Shown in pieces: positions 16,946-26,303 of a stretch of 64,000 bases of DNA. The position numbers were made by a program, and so were the translations under genes. Every line of letters starts with the position of its first letter. Within the stretch, counting starts at the first letter, position 1. The notes under the pieces were generated by a model. That model was not told the DNA's origin, did not search any database, and was given only the letters and a program-made list of their open reading frames with translations. This DNA comes from Bacteroidales bacterium UBA4179 (lineage in GTDB: Bacteria; Bacteroidota; Bacteroidia; Bacteroidales; Dysgonomonadaceae), in assembly GCA_002381125.1 (NCBI GenBank), contig DFUT01000036.1, positions 1 to 64,000 on the forward strand, read 5' to 3'.

Positions 16946-19579
16946 CTACTTTTTTAAATTTGTTTTTTCGAGAGCTGCAATATTTTCTTTCAATAGAGCG
17001 ATTTTGCTTTCGGCATCGGCTTTTTTCTTGCGCTCGTTTTCTACAATTTCAGGCTTGGCATTTTGCACAAACCGCTCGTTGTTCAGTTTTTTCATCACCG
17101 ATTTTAAAAATCCTTTTTGATATTCCAGTTCGGCATTCAGTTTTTTCAGTTCGGTTTCTACATTTGTTTTATCGGACAAAGGGATAGAAAACTCGGTAGT
17201 GCCTACAAGGAATCCGACGGATCCCGGTTTTTTCTTTTGAACGTTTTCGATAGAAGTGAGATTGCCCATTTTTATGATCACGCTATCGTAAGTATTTCCG
17301 TAATCTCCGGTAAACTGAAGCGAAAGCTTTTCTTTGTTCGGAATCTTTTTTTGCAAACGAATGGTGCGTATTCCTGCAATAATTTCTTTCACTTTTTCGA
17401 AATCCGTCAGTAGCGCCTCGTCAAAAGGGCGACTTTCCGGCAAACGAGCAATCATGATGCTATCGCCTTGTTTGCGATCACTCAGTGCCTGCCACAGTTC
17501 TTCTGTGATAAAAGGCATAAAAGGGTGAAGAAGGCGCAAGAGGGCGTCAAAAAACGCTAGCGTGGCATCATAGGTTTTGTTGTCGATAGGTTGTCGGTAG
17601 GGCGGTTTGACAATCTCGAGATACCATGATGAAAATTCCTCCCAAAAGAGTCGGTATACCACCATCAATGCTTCGGAAAGGCGATATTTTGAGAACAAAT
17701 CGTCCAACTCGACAATTGCTTTGGAGAGCGTGCTGTCGAACCAGCGAATAGCAATTGCCGCAGTAGTGGGTTGAGGAATATCGTCCCTTACTTTCCATCC
17801 TTTTACCAAACGAAAAGCATTCCATATTTTGTTGTTAAAATTACGACCTTGCTCACAGAGCGATTCGTCGAATAGAAGATCGTTGCCCGCAGGAGTGGTA
17901 AGCAGCATACCCATTCGAACGCCGTCGGCGCCATAGGTATTTATCAGCTCGAGAGGGTCGGGAGAATTTCCCAGCTGCTTGGACATTTTTCGCCCGGCCT
18001 TGTCACGTACGATGCCTGTGAAATATACATTTTCGAAACATTTTTCGTTTCGAAATTCGTATCCGGCCATAATCATGCGGGCTACCCAAAAGAAAATAAT
18101 GTCGGGACCCGTCACCAGATCGTTGGTTGGATAATAATAGTTGATATCTTCATTGTCGGGATGGAGAATTCCATCAAAAACCGAAATTGGCCATAACCAG
18201 GAAGAGAACCAGGTGTCAAGCACATCTTCGTCCTGTTTCAAATCATCGATCGAAAGGGGGTAATCCACTATTTTCAATGCCTTTTGATAAGCTTCTTCTT
18301 TGGTTTCTGCAACAACAAACCCGCCTTTTGGTAGATAGTAGGCCGGTATCTGATGTCCCCACCACAATTGTCGGCTGATGCACCAGTCCTTAATATTTTC
18401 CATCCAATGGCGATAAACATTCTTGTATTTTGGAGGATAGAATTTGATGACATCGTTCTCTACGGCTTCAAGAGCAGGTTTGGCAAGATCTTTCATTTCA
18501 AGAAACCATTGCATGGAGAGTTTAGGTTCAATGGGTACGTTTGTTCTTTCAGAAAAGCCTACTTTATGGATATAGGGTTCGATTTTTTCGAGTAACCCGG
18601 CCTTTTGAAGATCTTCTACGATTTTCTCGCGTACGGCGAATCTATCCATTCCGGCATACATGGCTCCGTTTTCGTTGAGAGAACCGTCGGGATTGAAAAT
18701 ATCGATAATCGGAAGTTGATGTTTTTCCCCTAGCATATAGTCGTTGACATCGTGTGCCGGGGTAATTTTCAGACATCCCGTACCAAATTCCATATCCACA
18801 TATTCGTCTTCAATGACGGGTATGACACGATTGATAAGCGGGACAATCACTTTTTTCCCCTTCAGATGGGCGTTTTTGGGATCATTGGGATGAATACACA
18901 TCGCAGTATCACCCAGAATTGTTTCCGGTCGTGTAGTGGCGACCACGGCATAACCATCTTCTCCTTCTATTTTGTATCGCAAATAATAGAGTTTACCCTC
19001 TTGTTCTTTGTAAATTACCTCTTCGTCCGATAGAGCGGTGAGCGCTTGTGGATCCCAATTAACCATTCGTACACCACGGTATATTTTCCCTTTGTCGTAC
19101 AAATGACAAAAAGCCCTGATGACACTTTTGGATCGTATTTCGTCCATAGTGAAACAGGTTCTGTCCCAATCGCAGGAAGCGCCCAGTTTTTTCAATTGTT
19201 CAAGAATAATTCCTCCGTGTTCATGCGTCCACTCCCAAGCATGTTTCAGAAATTCTTCGCGAGTGAGATCCGTTTTTTTGATCCCTTGCGATGCGAGTTT
19301 GGCTACCACCTTGGCCTCGGTAGCAATTGAAGCGTGGTCGGTTCCCGGCACCCAACAAGCGTTTTTCCCTTTCATGCGTGCTCTACGGATTAAGATATCT
19401 TGAATCGTATTGTTAAGGATGTGCCCCATGTGCAGAATCCCTGTCACATTTGGAGGAGGAATGACAATTGTATAGGGTTCACGTTCATCGGGCTCTGAAT
19501 GAAAATATCGGTTTTCCAACCAATAGCGATACCATTTTTCTTCTACTTCGGATGGATTGTATTTACTTGCTATATTCAT
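16946..19579 (-). CDS. valS: Valyl-tRNA synthetase
   Basis: ValS charges tRNA-Val and edits misactivated threonine. The 877-residue protein is a class I synthetase with the HIGH-type motif GILHMGHILN near residue 43 and the KMSKS-type motif GRKMSKQLGNSPDP near residue 528. The editing domain carries TTRPETILGDTAMC around residue 215, and the C-terminal coiled coil (ELKKLNAELEYQKGFL onward) contacts the tRNA. The start MNIASKYNPSEVEEKWYRYW is standard. A promoter (19600-19630) and a terminator (16870-16899) frame it as a single transcription unit. Confidence 0.97.
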   Translation of the reverse strand: MNIASKYNPSEVEEKWYRYWLENRYFHSEPDEREPYTIVIPPPNVTGILHMGHILNNTIQDILIRRARMKGKNACWVPGTDHASIATEAKVVAKLASQGIKKTDLTREEFLKHAWEWTHEHGGIILEQLKKLGASCDWDRTCFTMDEIRSKSVIRAFCHLYDKGKIYRGVRMVNWDPQALTALSDEEVIYKEQEGKLYYLRYKIEGEDGYAVVATTRPETILGDTAMCIHPNDPKNAHLKGKKVIVPLINRVIPVIEDEYVDMEFGTGCLKITPAHDVNDYMLGEKHQLPIIDIFNPDGSLNENGAMYAGMDRFAVREKIVEDLQKAGLLEKIEPYIHKVGFSERTNVPIEPKLSMQWFLEMKDLAKPALEAVENDVIKFYPPKYKNVYRHWMENIKDWCISRQLWWGHQIPAYYLPKGGFVVAETKEEAYQKALKIVDYPLSIDDLKQDEDVLDTWFSSWLWPISVFDGILHPDNEDINYYYPTNDLVTGPDIIFFWVARMIMAGYEFRNEKCFENVYFTGIVRDKAGRKMSKQLGNSPDPLELINTYGADGVRMGMLLTTPAGNDLLFDESLCEQGRNFNNKIWNAFRLVKGWKVRDDIPQPTTAAIAIRWFDSTLSKAIVELDDLFSKYRLSEALMVVYRLFWEEFSSWYLEIVKPPYRQPIDNKTYDATLAFFDALLRLLHPFMPFITEELWQALSDRKQGDSIMIARLPESRPFDEALLTDFEKVKEIIAGIRTIRLQKKIPNKEKLSLQFTGDYGNTYDSVIIKMGNLTSIENVQKKKPGSVGFLVGTTEFSIPLSDKTNVETELKKLNAELEYQKGFLKSVMKKLNNERFVQNAKPEIVENERKKKADAESKIALLKENIAALEKTNLKK

Positions 19580-19599
19580 AAGTCATTTCATTTGAAGTG

Positions 19600-19630
19600 C
19601 AAAGGTATGAAAAAATGCGCTTCATTGAAA
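19600..19630 (-). promoter_or_regulatory. Promoter of valS (Bacteroidetes type)
   Basis: On the minus strand TTTC (19630-19627), a 19-bp spacer and TACCTTTG (19607-19600) fit the -33/-7 pattern with one mismatch. It overlaps the hairpin that ends the upstream namZ-like gene. Confidence 0.5.
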
Positions 19631-19635
19631 CGCAT
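19610..19635 (-). terminator. Terminator of the NamZ-like gene
   Basis: Arms ATGCG/CGCAT (19615-19619, 19631-19635) with inner TTCA/TGAA pairing form a short hairpin, followed on the minus strand by T6. It is 27 bp beyond the stop codon of the muramidase gene and overlaps the valS promoter. Confidence 0.55.
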
Positions 19636-19661
19636 CTTCTATTACATACGGCTGTGAGGTT

Positions 19662-20885
19662 TTATTCTTCGTAAAGAAGATAAATTTTGCGTTGTTCTTT
19701 GAACTTCTGTACATCATCATACCATTTCTTTTTGATTTCTTCGGCCGATTTCCCTGCGATGATATCTTTTCGCACATAATCAACGCCGATCAATTTTTCG
19801 AAGAAAGGAGTAAAAAATGATTCACCGATTTGCAAATTGTTGTATGCGTCGATGACATACGAAAGATCAAAGCCGTTTTTTCGTATTTGTTCGTCAGGAA
19901 TATTTCTCAGATCAACACCACAACATTTTTGGTTGAGAAAAGGAGGATTTTTTGCACCGGAAATGCTTCTCGGAATGAAACAGAAAGTAGATCCTTTATA
20001 ATTTGGATGCCCATAAACCTGAAAAGGAAATGGGGTTCCTCGACCGAGACTCATCACCGTGCCTTCGAAAAGACAGGTTGAGGGATAAAGATAAATAGCA
20101 TGCATATTGGGTAAGTTGGGCGACGGAGGAATGGGCAACTCGTACAACGATTGATGGGTATAATTTTCACACGGAACAACAGTTACATCACATGTGCGCC
20201 CGTCGGGCATCCATTTTTCGCCATTGATCATCAATGCCAGTTCGCCTAGCGTCATACCGTGAACCACCGGAATCGGTAGCCATCCCACGCCCGATTTGTA
20301 CTTCATATCCAGCAGTGGTCCATCCACATAAAAACCGTTCGGATTGGGGCGGTCGAGCACAATCATTTTTTTATCTGAGGCTGCACAGGCATCCATCATA
20401 CGTGCCATTGTGATATAATAGGTATAAAAGCGCGTTCCGACATCCTGTAGATCAAAAACCAACACGTCAAAAAGGTTCATCTTTTCTGCGGAAGGTTTCC
20501 CGCCTTCGCCTCCATACAGTGACCAAATAGGAATTCCTGTTTTTTCGTCGATGGAATTCGCTACATGTTCACCTGCGTCGGCAGTTCCGCGAAAACCATG
20601 TTCAGGAGAAAAAATGCCGACGATATCGAAATGGTTTCGCTTTAGCAGATCTACCAGGTGTTCATTACCAATCATGCCGGTTTGGTTGGATAAAACGGCT
20701 ATACGTTTCCCTTGCAGTAAAGGAAAATACCGATCGGTTTGTTCGGCGCCAACTTTAATCCTTTGTTGATTAGGCTTGTTGTGGGGTAGGTGTGGCATTG
20801 GTGCGGTGTTGACCTTTCCTGTGGGGGTTCGTGAAAATAACGAGAGGCAGAAAGCAAGTAAAAATAAAATGGGGATTTTTTTCAT
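19662..20885 (-). CDS. Exo-beta-N-acetylmuramidase, NamZ/DUF1343 family (GH171)
   Basis: The protein belongs to the DUF1343 family. Its characterised NamZ members (GH171) release MurNAc from the non-reducing ends of peptidoglycan fragments, for wall recycling or scavenging. A signal peptide is visible (MKKIPILFLLAFCLSLFS), so the protein acts in the periplasm or outside. Family hallmarks are the segment VLSNQTGMIG near residue 63, GIFSPEHGFRG near residue 90, DLQDVGTRFYTY near residue 145 and LDRPNPNGF near residue 180. The length of 407 residues is normal. It lies 2 bp downstream of the MerR-type gene and is probably co-transcribed with it. No other MurNAc-utilisation gene is nearby. Confidence 0.85.
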   Translation of the reverse strand: MKKIPILFLLAFCLSLFSRTPTGKVNTAPMPHLPHNKPNQQRIKVGAEQTDRYFPLLQGKRIAVLSNQTGMIGNEHLVDLLKRNHFDIVGIFSPEHGFRGTADAGEHVANSIDEKTGIPIWSLYGGEGGKPSAEKMNLFDVLVFDLQDVGTRFYTYYITMARMMDACAASDKKMIVLDRPNPNGFYVDGPLLDMKYKSGVGWLPIPVVHGMTLGELALMINGEKWMPDGRTCDVTVVPCENYTHQSLYELPIPPSPNLPNMHAIYLYPSTCLFEGTVMSLGRGTPFPFQVYGHPNYKGSTFCFIPRSISGAKNPPFLNQKCCGVDLRNIPDEQIRKNGFDLSYVIDAYNNLQIGESFFTPFFEKLIGVDYVRKDIIAGKSAEEIKKKWYDDVQKFKEQRKIYLLYEE

Positions 20886-20887
20886 GT

Positions 20888-21283
20888 TTAATTTTCTAAT
20901 TGAGTTTTGGAATATTTTTGTTGTTCGTGAAGACGATCAAATTCTTCTTCAATCGAAAGGAGTTCTTTTTTTAGGTCTTGCAATCGCTCCAATAATTCGA
21001 GACGTTTTTCTACTTCTGATTTTTTCGATTTCAATGCCCGGCGCGCACCTTCAAGTGTCAAACCTTTATCTTTAACCAAGTGATATACTATTTCAACTTG
21101 TCGGATATCTTCTTTTGTGTATTGGCGTGTGCCTCCGGCTGTTTTTTTGGGATTGATGTTATCGAATTCTTTTTCCCAGAAACGCAAAAGTGAAACATTC
21201 ACGGCAAAATGATCGGCCACTTCTTTAATGGAGTAATAAAGGCGTTTATCATCAAAATCGATTGGTTTGCGTCGTTTTCCCAT
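20888..21283 (-). CDS. MerR-family transcriptional regulator
   Basis: The 131-residue protein has an N-terminal winged-helix MerR domain (YYSIKEVADHFAVNVSLLRFWEKEF, then GTRQYTKEDI) and a C-terminal coiled coil (about residues 85-131, rich in L, E and K). It has no cysteines arranged for metal sensing and no separate ligand domain, so it is the short type common in Bacteroidetes. Its target is unknown. It is 2 bp upstream of the muramidase gene on the same strand and is divergent from alaS. Confidence 0.85.
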   Translation of the reverse strand: MGKRRKPIDFDDKRLYYSIKEVADHFAVNVSLLRFWEKEFDNINPKKTAGGTRQYTKEDIRQVEIVYHLVKDKGLTLEGARRALKSKKSEVEKRLELLERLQDLKKELLSIEEEFDRLHEQQKYSKTQLEN

Positions 21284-21377
21284 GTGAAAAACCGGTTTTT
21301 TGGGTTAGAACCTTCCGTTTGTTGCCGTTACTGACAAGAAATGGGCTCAGAATGCAACAAAAATAAACTTTTTGCCG

Positions 21378-21385
21378 TAATTTTG
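21378..21385 (+). promoter_or_regulatory. -7 promoter element of alaS
   Basis: TAATTTTG fits the -7 consensus TAnnTTTG and lies about 40 bp before the alaS start. A clear -33 TTTG at 19-bp spacing is absent. Confidence 0.4.
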
Positions 21386-21426
21386 CAAACGGAATTAAAC
21401 AAAAAGAAATCCTATTTTTTATTTTT

Positions 21427-24048
21427 ATGATGACTTCAAAAGAAATACGTCAATCTTTCAAAGATTATTTTGCATCCAAAGGACATCAAATTGTGCCATC
21501 GGCTCCAATGGTAATCAAAGACGATCCTACGTTGATGTTTACCAATGCCGGGATGAATCAGTTTAAAGATATTATTTTGGGTAATGCACCCGCAAAATAC
21601 CGTCGTGTGGCCAATGTGCAGAAATGCCTTCGTGTAAGCGGTAAACACAACGATCTAGAAGAAGTAGGGCACGACACTTATCATCACACCATGTTTGAAA
21701 TGTTGGGCAATTGGTCCTTCGGCGATTATTTTAAAAAGGAAGCTATTGAATTTGCATGGGAATATCTTACCGAAGTTTTGAAACTCGATAAAGATCGTTT
21801 TTATGTAACTGTTTTTGAAGGGAGCGCCGAAGAGGGTTTGCAGCGCGATGTCGAAGCCGCAGGGTATTGGTTGCGTTATTTACCTGCCGAACGCATTATC
21901 GATGGAAGCAAGGAAGACAATTTTTGGGAAATGGGCGATACCGGTCCGTGTGGGCCATGTTCGGAGATTCATATCGATATTCGTTCTCAGGAAGAACGCG
22001 AAAAAGTGGATGGACTGTCACTTGTGAACAGAAATCATCCGCAAGTGATCGAGATCTGGAATCTTGTATTCATGCAATACAACCGCAAAGTTGATGGCTC
22101 GCTCGAAGAGCTGCCGGCAAAAGTGATCGATACGGGTATGGGTTTCGAAAGGCTTTGTATGATCGTTCAGGGAAAGACTTCGAATTACGATACCGATATT
22201 TTTCAGCCACTCATTCAAAAGATCGGAGAGTTGAGTGGGACGCGGTATGGAGAAGATGCCCAAAAAGACGTTGCTATGCGTGTTGTGGCCGACCATGTTC
22301 GCGCCATTGCTTTCTCTATTACCGATGGACAATTGCCCTCCAATACCGGCGCAGGTTATGTAATTCGTCGCATTTTGCGTCGTGCTGTTCGGTATGGCTA
22401 TACTTTTTTGGGGTTGAAAGAGCCTTTCATATATAAACTTGTTCCTACCCTTATTGAGGTGATGGGTGAAGCATATCCCGAATTGACAACTCAGCAGACA
22501 TTGGTAGAGCGGGTGATCAACGAAGAGGAGGAATCTTTCTTGCGTACGCTCGAAACCGGCATTCGGTTGTTGGATAAACAAATAGAAGAACACAAAGCAG
22601 CCGGTAAAACTCAACTCGAAGGAACAATAGCTTTTCAGCTTTACGATACGTATGGGTTTCCGCTCGATCTCACTGAACTGATCCTTCGCGAGCATGGTAT
22701 GACGGTAGACACCCATGGGTTCGATTTGGAAATGCGGAAACAGAAAGAACGTGCCCGGAATGCTGCTGCCGTTGAAACAGGCGATTGGGTGCAGGTTCAT
22801 GAAGGAGAACCGGAATTCGTGGGGTATGATCTCACGGCTTGTGAATCTCGAATCCTACGTTATAGAAAAGTAAAACAAAAAAATCGGCAGTTTTATCAGA
22901 TTGTTTTCGAAAAATCGCCATTCTATGCCGAAATGGGTGGACAAGTAGGCGATAGCGGCGTTTTTGTTGATAAAGACGGTAAAGTGTTCCGGATTTTTGA
23001 TACGAAAAGAGAAACCAATTTGGCGGTGCATCTTAGCAATGAAATGCCGGGCGATCCCACAGGTATTTTTCGTCTCGAAGTTGATATCGAAAAACGTACG
23101 GCAACTGAGTGTAATCATACGGCTACACACCTTCTTCATGAAGCTCTTCGCGAAGTATTGGGCGAGCATGTCGAGCAAAAAGGGTCGCATGTTTCGCCTG
23201 ATGCGTTGCGGTTCGATTTTTCTCATTTTCAGAAAATGACCCCCGAAGAAATTCGGGAAGTGGAACGACGTGTTACAGAAAAAATTCGGCAAGATCTTAA
23301 GCTCGAAGAGCATCGAAATGTTTCACTTGAAGAGGCAAAGGCTTCCGGAGCAATAGCCCTTTTTGGAGAAAAGTATAGCGATGAAGTTCGTACGGTTCGC
23401 TTCGGTACATCTATTGAGTTGTGCGGTGGGACCCATATCTCTTCAACGGGTCGCATTGGTACATTTCGTATCGTGAGCGAAAGCGCTATCGCTGCAGGTG
23501 TGCGACGTATTGAAGCCGTAACTGCAAAAAAATGCGAAGAATACCTTTACGATATGGAAGATACGCTGAAAAGCGTTAAAAGTATGTTGAACAATTCGCC
23601 CGATGTGATACAAGCTTTACAACGATTATTAGATGAAAACAACGAGATGAAAACAACGATTCAGGAGTTCGTAAAGGAAAAAACCGAACGGATAAAACAA
23701 GGCATCATTGCGAAAAAGAAGATCATCAATGGCATTTCTGTTTTTAAGCTAATCGAATCCGATATTTCATCCGATATGGTTAAAGACATTGCCTTTCAGC
23801 TGAAGGGGCAATTTCCGGAAAAAATGTGTTTTGTTGCCGGAACATCTCTAAATGGTAAAGCCAATATTGTCGTTATGCTCAGCGACGATTTGGTCGAAAA
23901 AGGGTTGCATGCCGGGAATCTGGTTCGTCAGGCTGCCAAGTTCATTCAGGGTGGTGGGGGAGGTCAACCTCATTTTGCAACTGCAGGAGGGAAAAATATT
24001 GATGGACTGGCATCGGCAGTGGAATGGATATTGAAAAATTTGGAATAA
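21427..24048 (+). CDS. alaS: Alanyl-tRNA synthetase
   Basis: AlaS charges tRNA-Ala and edits serine and glycine mischarging. The 873-residue protein has the class II catalytic core (MFTNAGMNQFKDIILG and GRYRSVW-free family variant DTGPCGPCSEIHID). The editing domain carries the zinc-binding HTATHLLHEAL motif near residue 560 and CGGTHISSTG near residue 664. The C-Ala domain ends with GGGGGQPHFATAGGKN. Two ATG codons are adjacent (21427 and 21430) and either could be the start. It is divergent from the MerR gene and ends at a terminator. Confidence 0.97.
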   Translation: MMTSKEIRQSFKDYFASKGHQIVPSAPMVIKDDPTLMFTNAGMNQFKDIILGNAPAKYRRVANVQKCLRVSGKHNDLEEVGHDTYHHTMFEMLGNWSFGDYFKKEAIEFAWEYLTEVLKLDKDRFYVTVFEGSAEEGLQRDVEAAGYWLRYLPAERIIDGSKEDNFWEMGDTGPCGPCSEIHIDIRSQEEREKVDGLSLVNRNHPQVIEIWNLVFMQYNRKVDGSLEELPAKVIDTGMGFERLCMIVQGKTSNYDTDIFQPLIQKIGELSGTRYGEDAQKDVAMRVVADHVRAIAFSITDGQLPSNTGAGYVIRRILRRAVRYGYTFLGLKEPFIYKLVPTLIEVMGEAYPELTTQQTLVERVINEEEESFLRTLETGIRLLDKQIEEHKAAGKTQLEGTIAFQLYDTYGFPLDLTELILREHGMTVDTHGFDLEMRKQKERARNAAAVETGDWVQVHEGEPEFVGYDLTACESRILRYRKVKQKNRQFYQIVFEKSPFYAEMGGQVGDSGVFVDKDGKVFRIFDTKRETNLAVHLSNEMPGDPTGIFRLEVDIEKRTATECNHTATHLLHEALREVLGEHVEQKGSHVSPDALRFDFSHFQKMTPEEIREVERRVTEKIRQDLKLEEHRNVSLEEAKASGAIALFGEKYSDEVRTVRFGTSIELCGGTHISSTGRIGTFRIVSESAIAAGVRRIEAVTAKKCEEYLYDMEDTLKSVKSMLNNSPDVIQALQRLLDENNEMKTTIQEFVKEKTERIKQGIIAKKKIINGISVFKLIESDISSDMVKDIAFQLKGQFPEKMCFVAGTSLNGKANIVVMLSDDLVEKGLHAGNLVRQAAKFIQGGGGGQPHFATAGGKNIDGLASAVEWILKNLE

Positions 24049-24118
24049 TCGTCTTTGTATTACCCGCGTTGTTTTTTCAGAAGGAAAGAAACGAAAATTT
24101 ATCATTTCGATGAAATGC

Positions 24119-24150
24119 AAAAACCCGCCATGAAATAACGGCGGGTTTTT
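24119..24150. terminator. Terminator between alaS and the DUF2795 gene
   Basis: Arms AAAAACCCGCC (24119-24129) and GGCGGGTTTTT (24140-24150) form an 11-bp stem with a 10-nt loop. The A and T tracts make it usable from both sides. It lies about 70 bp after alaS. Confidence 0.88.
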
Positions 24151-24200
24151 TTGTTGCTCGATGGTATTTTATGAGGATTAGCTTCACACTTCCGGCTTAG

Positions 24201-24422
24201 TTAATATTCATCCTCGTTGAAAAAGAAATCTTCTTTGCTCGGATAATCCGGCCAGATATCTTCAATAGACTCGAAGATTTCGGTGTCTTCCTCAATTTCC
24301 TGCAAATTTTCGATAACCTCCAATGGGGCACCGGAGCGTTGGGCATAATCGATTAACTCGTCTTTTGTGGCAGGCCATGGAGCATCCTCCAGTTTTGAAG
24401 CTAATTCTAATGTCCAGTACAT
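24201..24422 (-). CDS. DUF2795 family small acidic protein
   Basis: This 73-residue acidic protein starts MYWTLELASKLEDAPWPATKDELIDYAQRSGAP in segments typical of the DUF2795 family, which is widespread in Bacteroidetes. It ends in an acid-rich tail (DIWPDYPSKEDFFFNEDEY in parts). No enzymatic motif is present. The DUF2795 fold is a small helical domain of unknown function, and the conserved WPATKDELIDYA core suggests a genuine protein. It lies 70 bp downstream of the adenosyltransferase gene. Confidence 0.75.
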   Translation of the reverse strand: MYWTLELASKLEDAPWPATKDELIDYAQRSGAPLEVIENLQEIEEDTEIFESIEDIWPDYPSKEDFFFNEDEY

Positions 24423-24492
24423 ATATTATTAATTTTTAAATGAAAGGTCTTTTTTTTGTAGTCGCAAATATAATAAAATTAGATATATATTG

Positions 24493-25041
24493 TTATTCAC
24501 AATACATTTCTCTACCCGATTTGAGATTTTCATGCCTGGCGAGCACGAAAAAATAGTCCGATAATCGGTTTATAAAACTCAAAATTTGTTGATCTATCGG
24601 ATATTTCTTTTTCAATCGAAAGACTTCTCTTTCGGCACGACGGCATACTGTGCGGCAGATATGTGCCCTTGCGGCTGCTTCGTTTCCACCGGGAAGAACA
24701 AACCGACTAAGTTTGGGCAATGAGATATCCAACCGATCGATTTCTTTCTCGATTAGGGAGACGTCGTCGTCGGTAACCCGACATGTCCTTTCGACAGTCG
24801 AATTCTCTGTGTCCGTTGCCAAATAAGAACATACGTTAAACAATTTGTGTTGAACGAACGCCAGAAAATTTTTTGTTACCGTTTCTTCTATAACGCACGT
24901 CAGCCATCCTACAAAACTATTGAGTTCGTCAATCGTTCCGTACGTTTCCAATCGGATGTGGGTTTTAGGTACACGTCTACCGCCTATAAGCGATGTTTTA
25001 CCTTTATCTCCTGTTTTTGTATACAACATATTCTTTTTCAT
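24493..25041 (-). CDS. Cob(I)alamin adenosyltransferase, PduO type
   Basis: The enzyme transfers the adenosyl group of ATP to cob(I)alamin to give adenosylcobalamin. The 182-residue protein shows the ATP-binding start YTKTGDKGKTSLIGGRRV, the ETYGTIDELNSFVGW segment near residue 35, and the C-terminal FVLPGGNEAAARAHICRT and CRRAERE segments that form the cobalamin site. Length is normal for the PduO family. No other cobalamin gene is in the window, so it may serve salvage for enzymes encoded elsewhere. It follows the methyltransferase gene after 24 bp on the same strand. Confidence 0.9.
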   Translation of the reverse strand: MKKNMLYTKTGDKGKTSLIGGRRVPKTHIRLETYGTIDELNSFVGWLTCVIEETVTKNFLAFVQHKLFNVCSYLATDTENSTVERTCRVTDDDVSLIEKEIDRLDISLPKLSRFVLPGGNEAAARAHICRTVCRRAEREVFRLKKKYPIDQQILSFINRLSDYFFVLARHENLKSGREMYCE

Positions 25042-25065
25042 CTTCTGCGCAAGATAAGATAATAA

Positions 25066-25704
25066 TCAAATCAAATAGTTTAATTTGTAGTAATTGGAAT
25101 TTAAAATAACTATACCTAAATGTTTCTTGTCAAAGGTAAGTCTTGCTCTTTCGTCGTCTTTAATTTTTTTCCATATCGATTTTGTAGCTTTGTTTCTATC
25201 AATATTTGTCATCATCCAGAAGGTTCGATCGTTACTATGTTCAATAAGTATTTCCGTTACATTTGTGTTTTTAGGCAATTCATAATTCAAATTGAAAAAA
25301 ATAGCGTCAAAAGTTCCGGAGGGTATAGTATTCCTTATTGTTATTTGATCTTTTTTATGAGACAGCAATTTTTGTGCCACTGCAATCTTATCGGGATCGC
25401 TTTCGACACCCACGCAAGTGGTTTTCTTTGAAGAAGCAGTAAGGAAAAGCGTATTGATTCCTTTTTCGGAACCTATTTCCAAGATATTCTTTGGATGAAA
25501 ATAATTTACCAGACGGAACGACAGATAATGGGTTTCGCAAATCTCTTTCGGGTTAATGTTTCGGTTCGACAGGTGATTTTCGATATCGAAATAGGCATTG
25601 TAAGGCAGTTTTTCGTTGATGATTTTGGTAATAAAATAAAAAGCAAAAGGAGAATGCACTCCGAAGCCTTTTGCTGTACGTTTTCGTTGAAAAAATGCAG
25701 ACAT
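25066..25704 (-). CDS. Class I SAM-dependent methyltransferase-like protein
   Basis: The roughly 212-residue protein begins RKRTAKGFGVHSPFAFYFIT, a start seen in a Bacteroidetes group annotated as O-methyltransferase-like. It has a Rossmann motif I (NILEIGSEKGINTLFLTA, about residue 74) and a second acidic turn in GVESDPDKIAVAQ near residue 100. The motif IV region reads FDAIFFNLNYELPK. The substrate is unknown. The ATG at 25704 is preferred over a TTG at 25710. It is 19 bp downstream of ispF and 24 bp upstream of the adenosyltransferase gene, suggesting one operon. Confidence 0.72.
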   Translation of the reverse strand: MSAFFQRKRTAKGFGVHSPFAFYFITKIINEKLPYNAYFDIENHLSNRNINPKEICETHYLSFRLVNYFHPKNILEIGSEKGINTLFLTASSKKTTCVGVESDPDKIAVAQKLLSHKKDQITIRNTIPSGTFDAIFFNLNYELPKNTNVTEILIEHSNDRTFWMMTNIDRNKATKSIWKKIKDDERARLTFDKKHLGIVILNSNYYKLNYLI

Positions 25705-25723
25705 TTGCAATCAATTTTTTTAA

Positions 25724-26203
25724 TTACATTTTTTGTATTAAAGCTACTGCATAGGCCACAATTCCCTCTTCCCTGCCCACGAACCCCATTTTTTCTGATG
25801 TGGTAGCTTTGATGGAGATATTTTCTTCATTGGTTTGTAGAATTGTCGCCAAGGTTTGCTGCATCGCCGGGATATAGGGATTCAGTTTGGGTTGTTCGGC
25901 ACATACGGTTGCATCGATATTGCCGACCCGATAACCTTTTTCTTGAATAAGCCGACAGGTCTCTTTCAATAGAATTTTGCTGTCGATATACTCATATTTC
26001 GGAGAGGTGTTTGAGAAATGAAATCCAATATCGCGCAGGTTGGCCGCTCCAAGCAGGGCGTCGCAAATGGCATGGATAAGCACGTCGGCATCGGAATGCC
26101 CGTCCAATCCCATTTTGTGATCAATTTTTATTCCCCCAAGCCACAGTTCTCTGCCTTTTTGCAGGCGATGCATATCGTATCCAAAACCGATTCGTAGATC
26201 CAT
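25724..26203 (-). CDS. ispF: 2-C-methyl-D-erythritol 2,4-cyclodiphosphate synthase
   Basis: IspF forms the cyclic diphosphate intermediate of the MEP isoprenoid pathway as a homotrimer. The 159-residue protein has RIGFGYDMHRL, where the Asp and His bind zinc, LDGHSDADVLIHAICDALLG near residue 36, and KATTSEKMGFVGREEGI near the C terminus, all family signatures. Length and start are normal. It is followed after 19 bp by the methyltransferase gene. Confidence 0.96.
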   Translation of the reverse strand: MDLRIGFGYDMHRLQKGRELWLGGIKIDHKMGLDGHSDADVLIHAICDALLGAANLRDIGFHFSNTSPKYEYIDSKILLKETCRLIQEKGYRVGNIDATVCAEQPKLNPYIPAMQQTLATILQTNEENISIKATTSEKMGFVGREEGIVAYAVALIQKM

Positions 26204-26303
26204 TGTGTTTAATGTAATACGTTTTTTTGATTTTTAATGGTGTTTCAGCTATTGACGCGGAATTTATTTACTTGTTTTGTAATAAAACCTTGTAAACGAT
26301 GAC

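Noticed and set aside
22018..22800. A 260-codon open frame on the minus strand inside alaS
   Set aside because: It is antisense to the conserved alaS, has no family features or good start, and is best explained as a shadow of codon bias.
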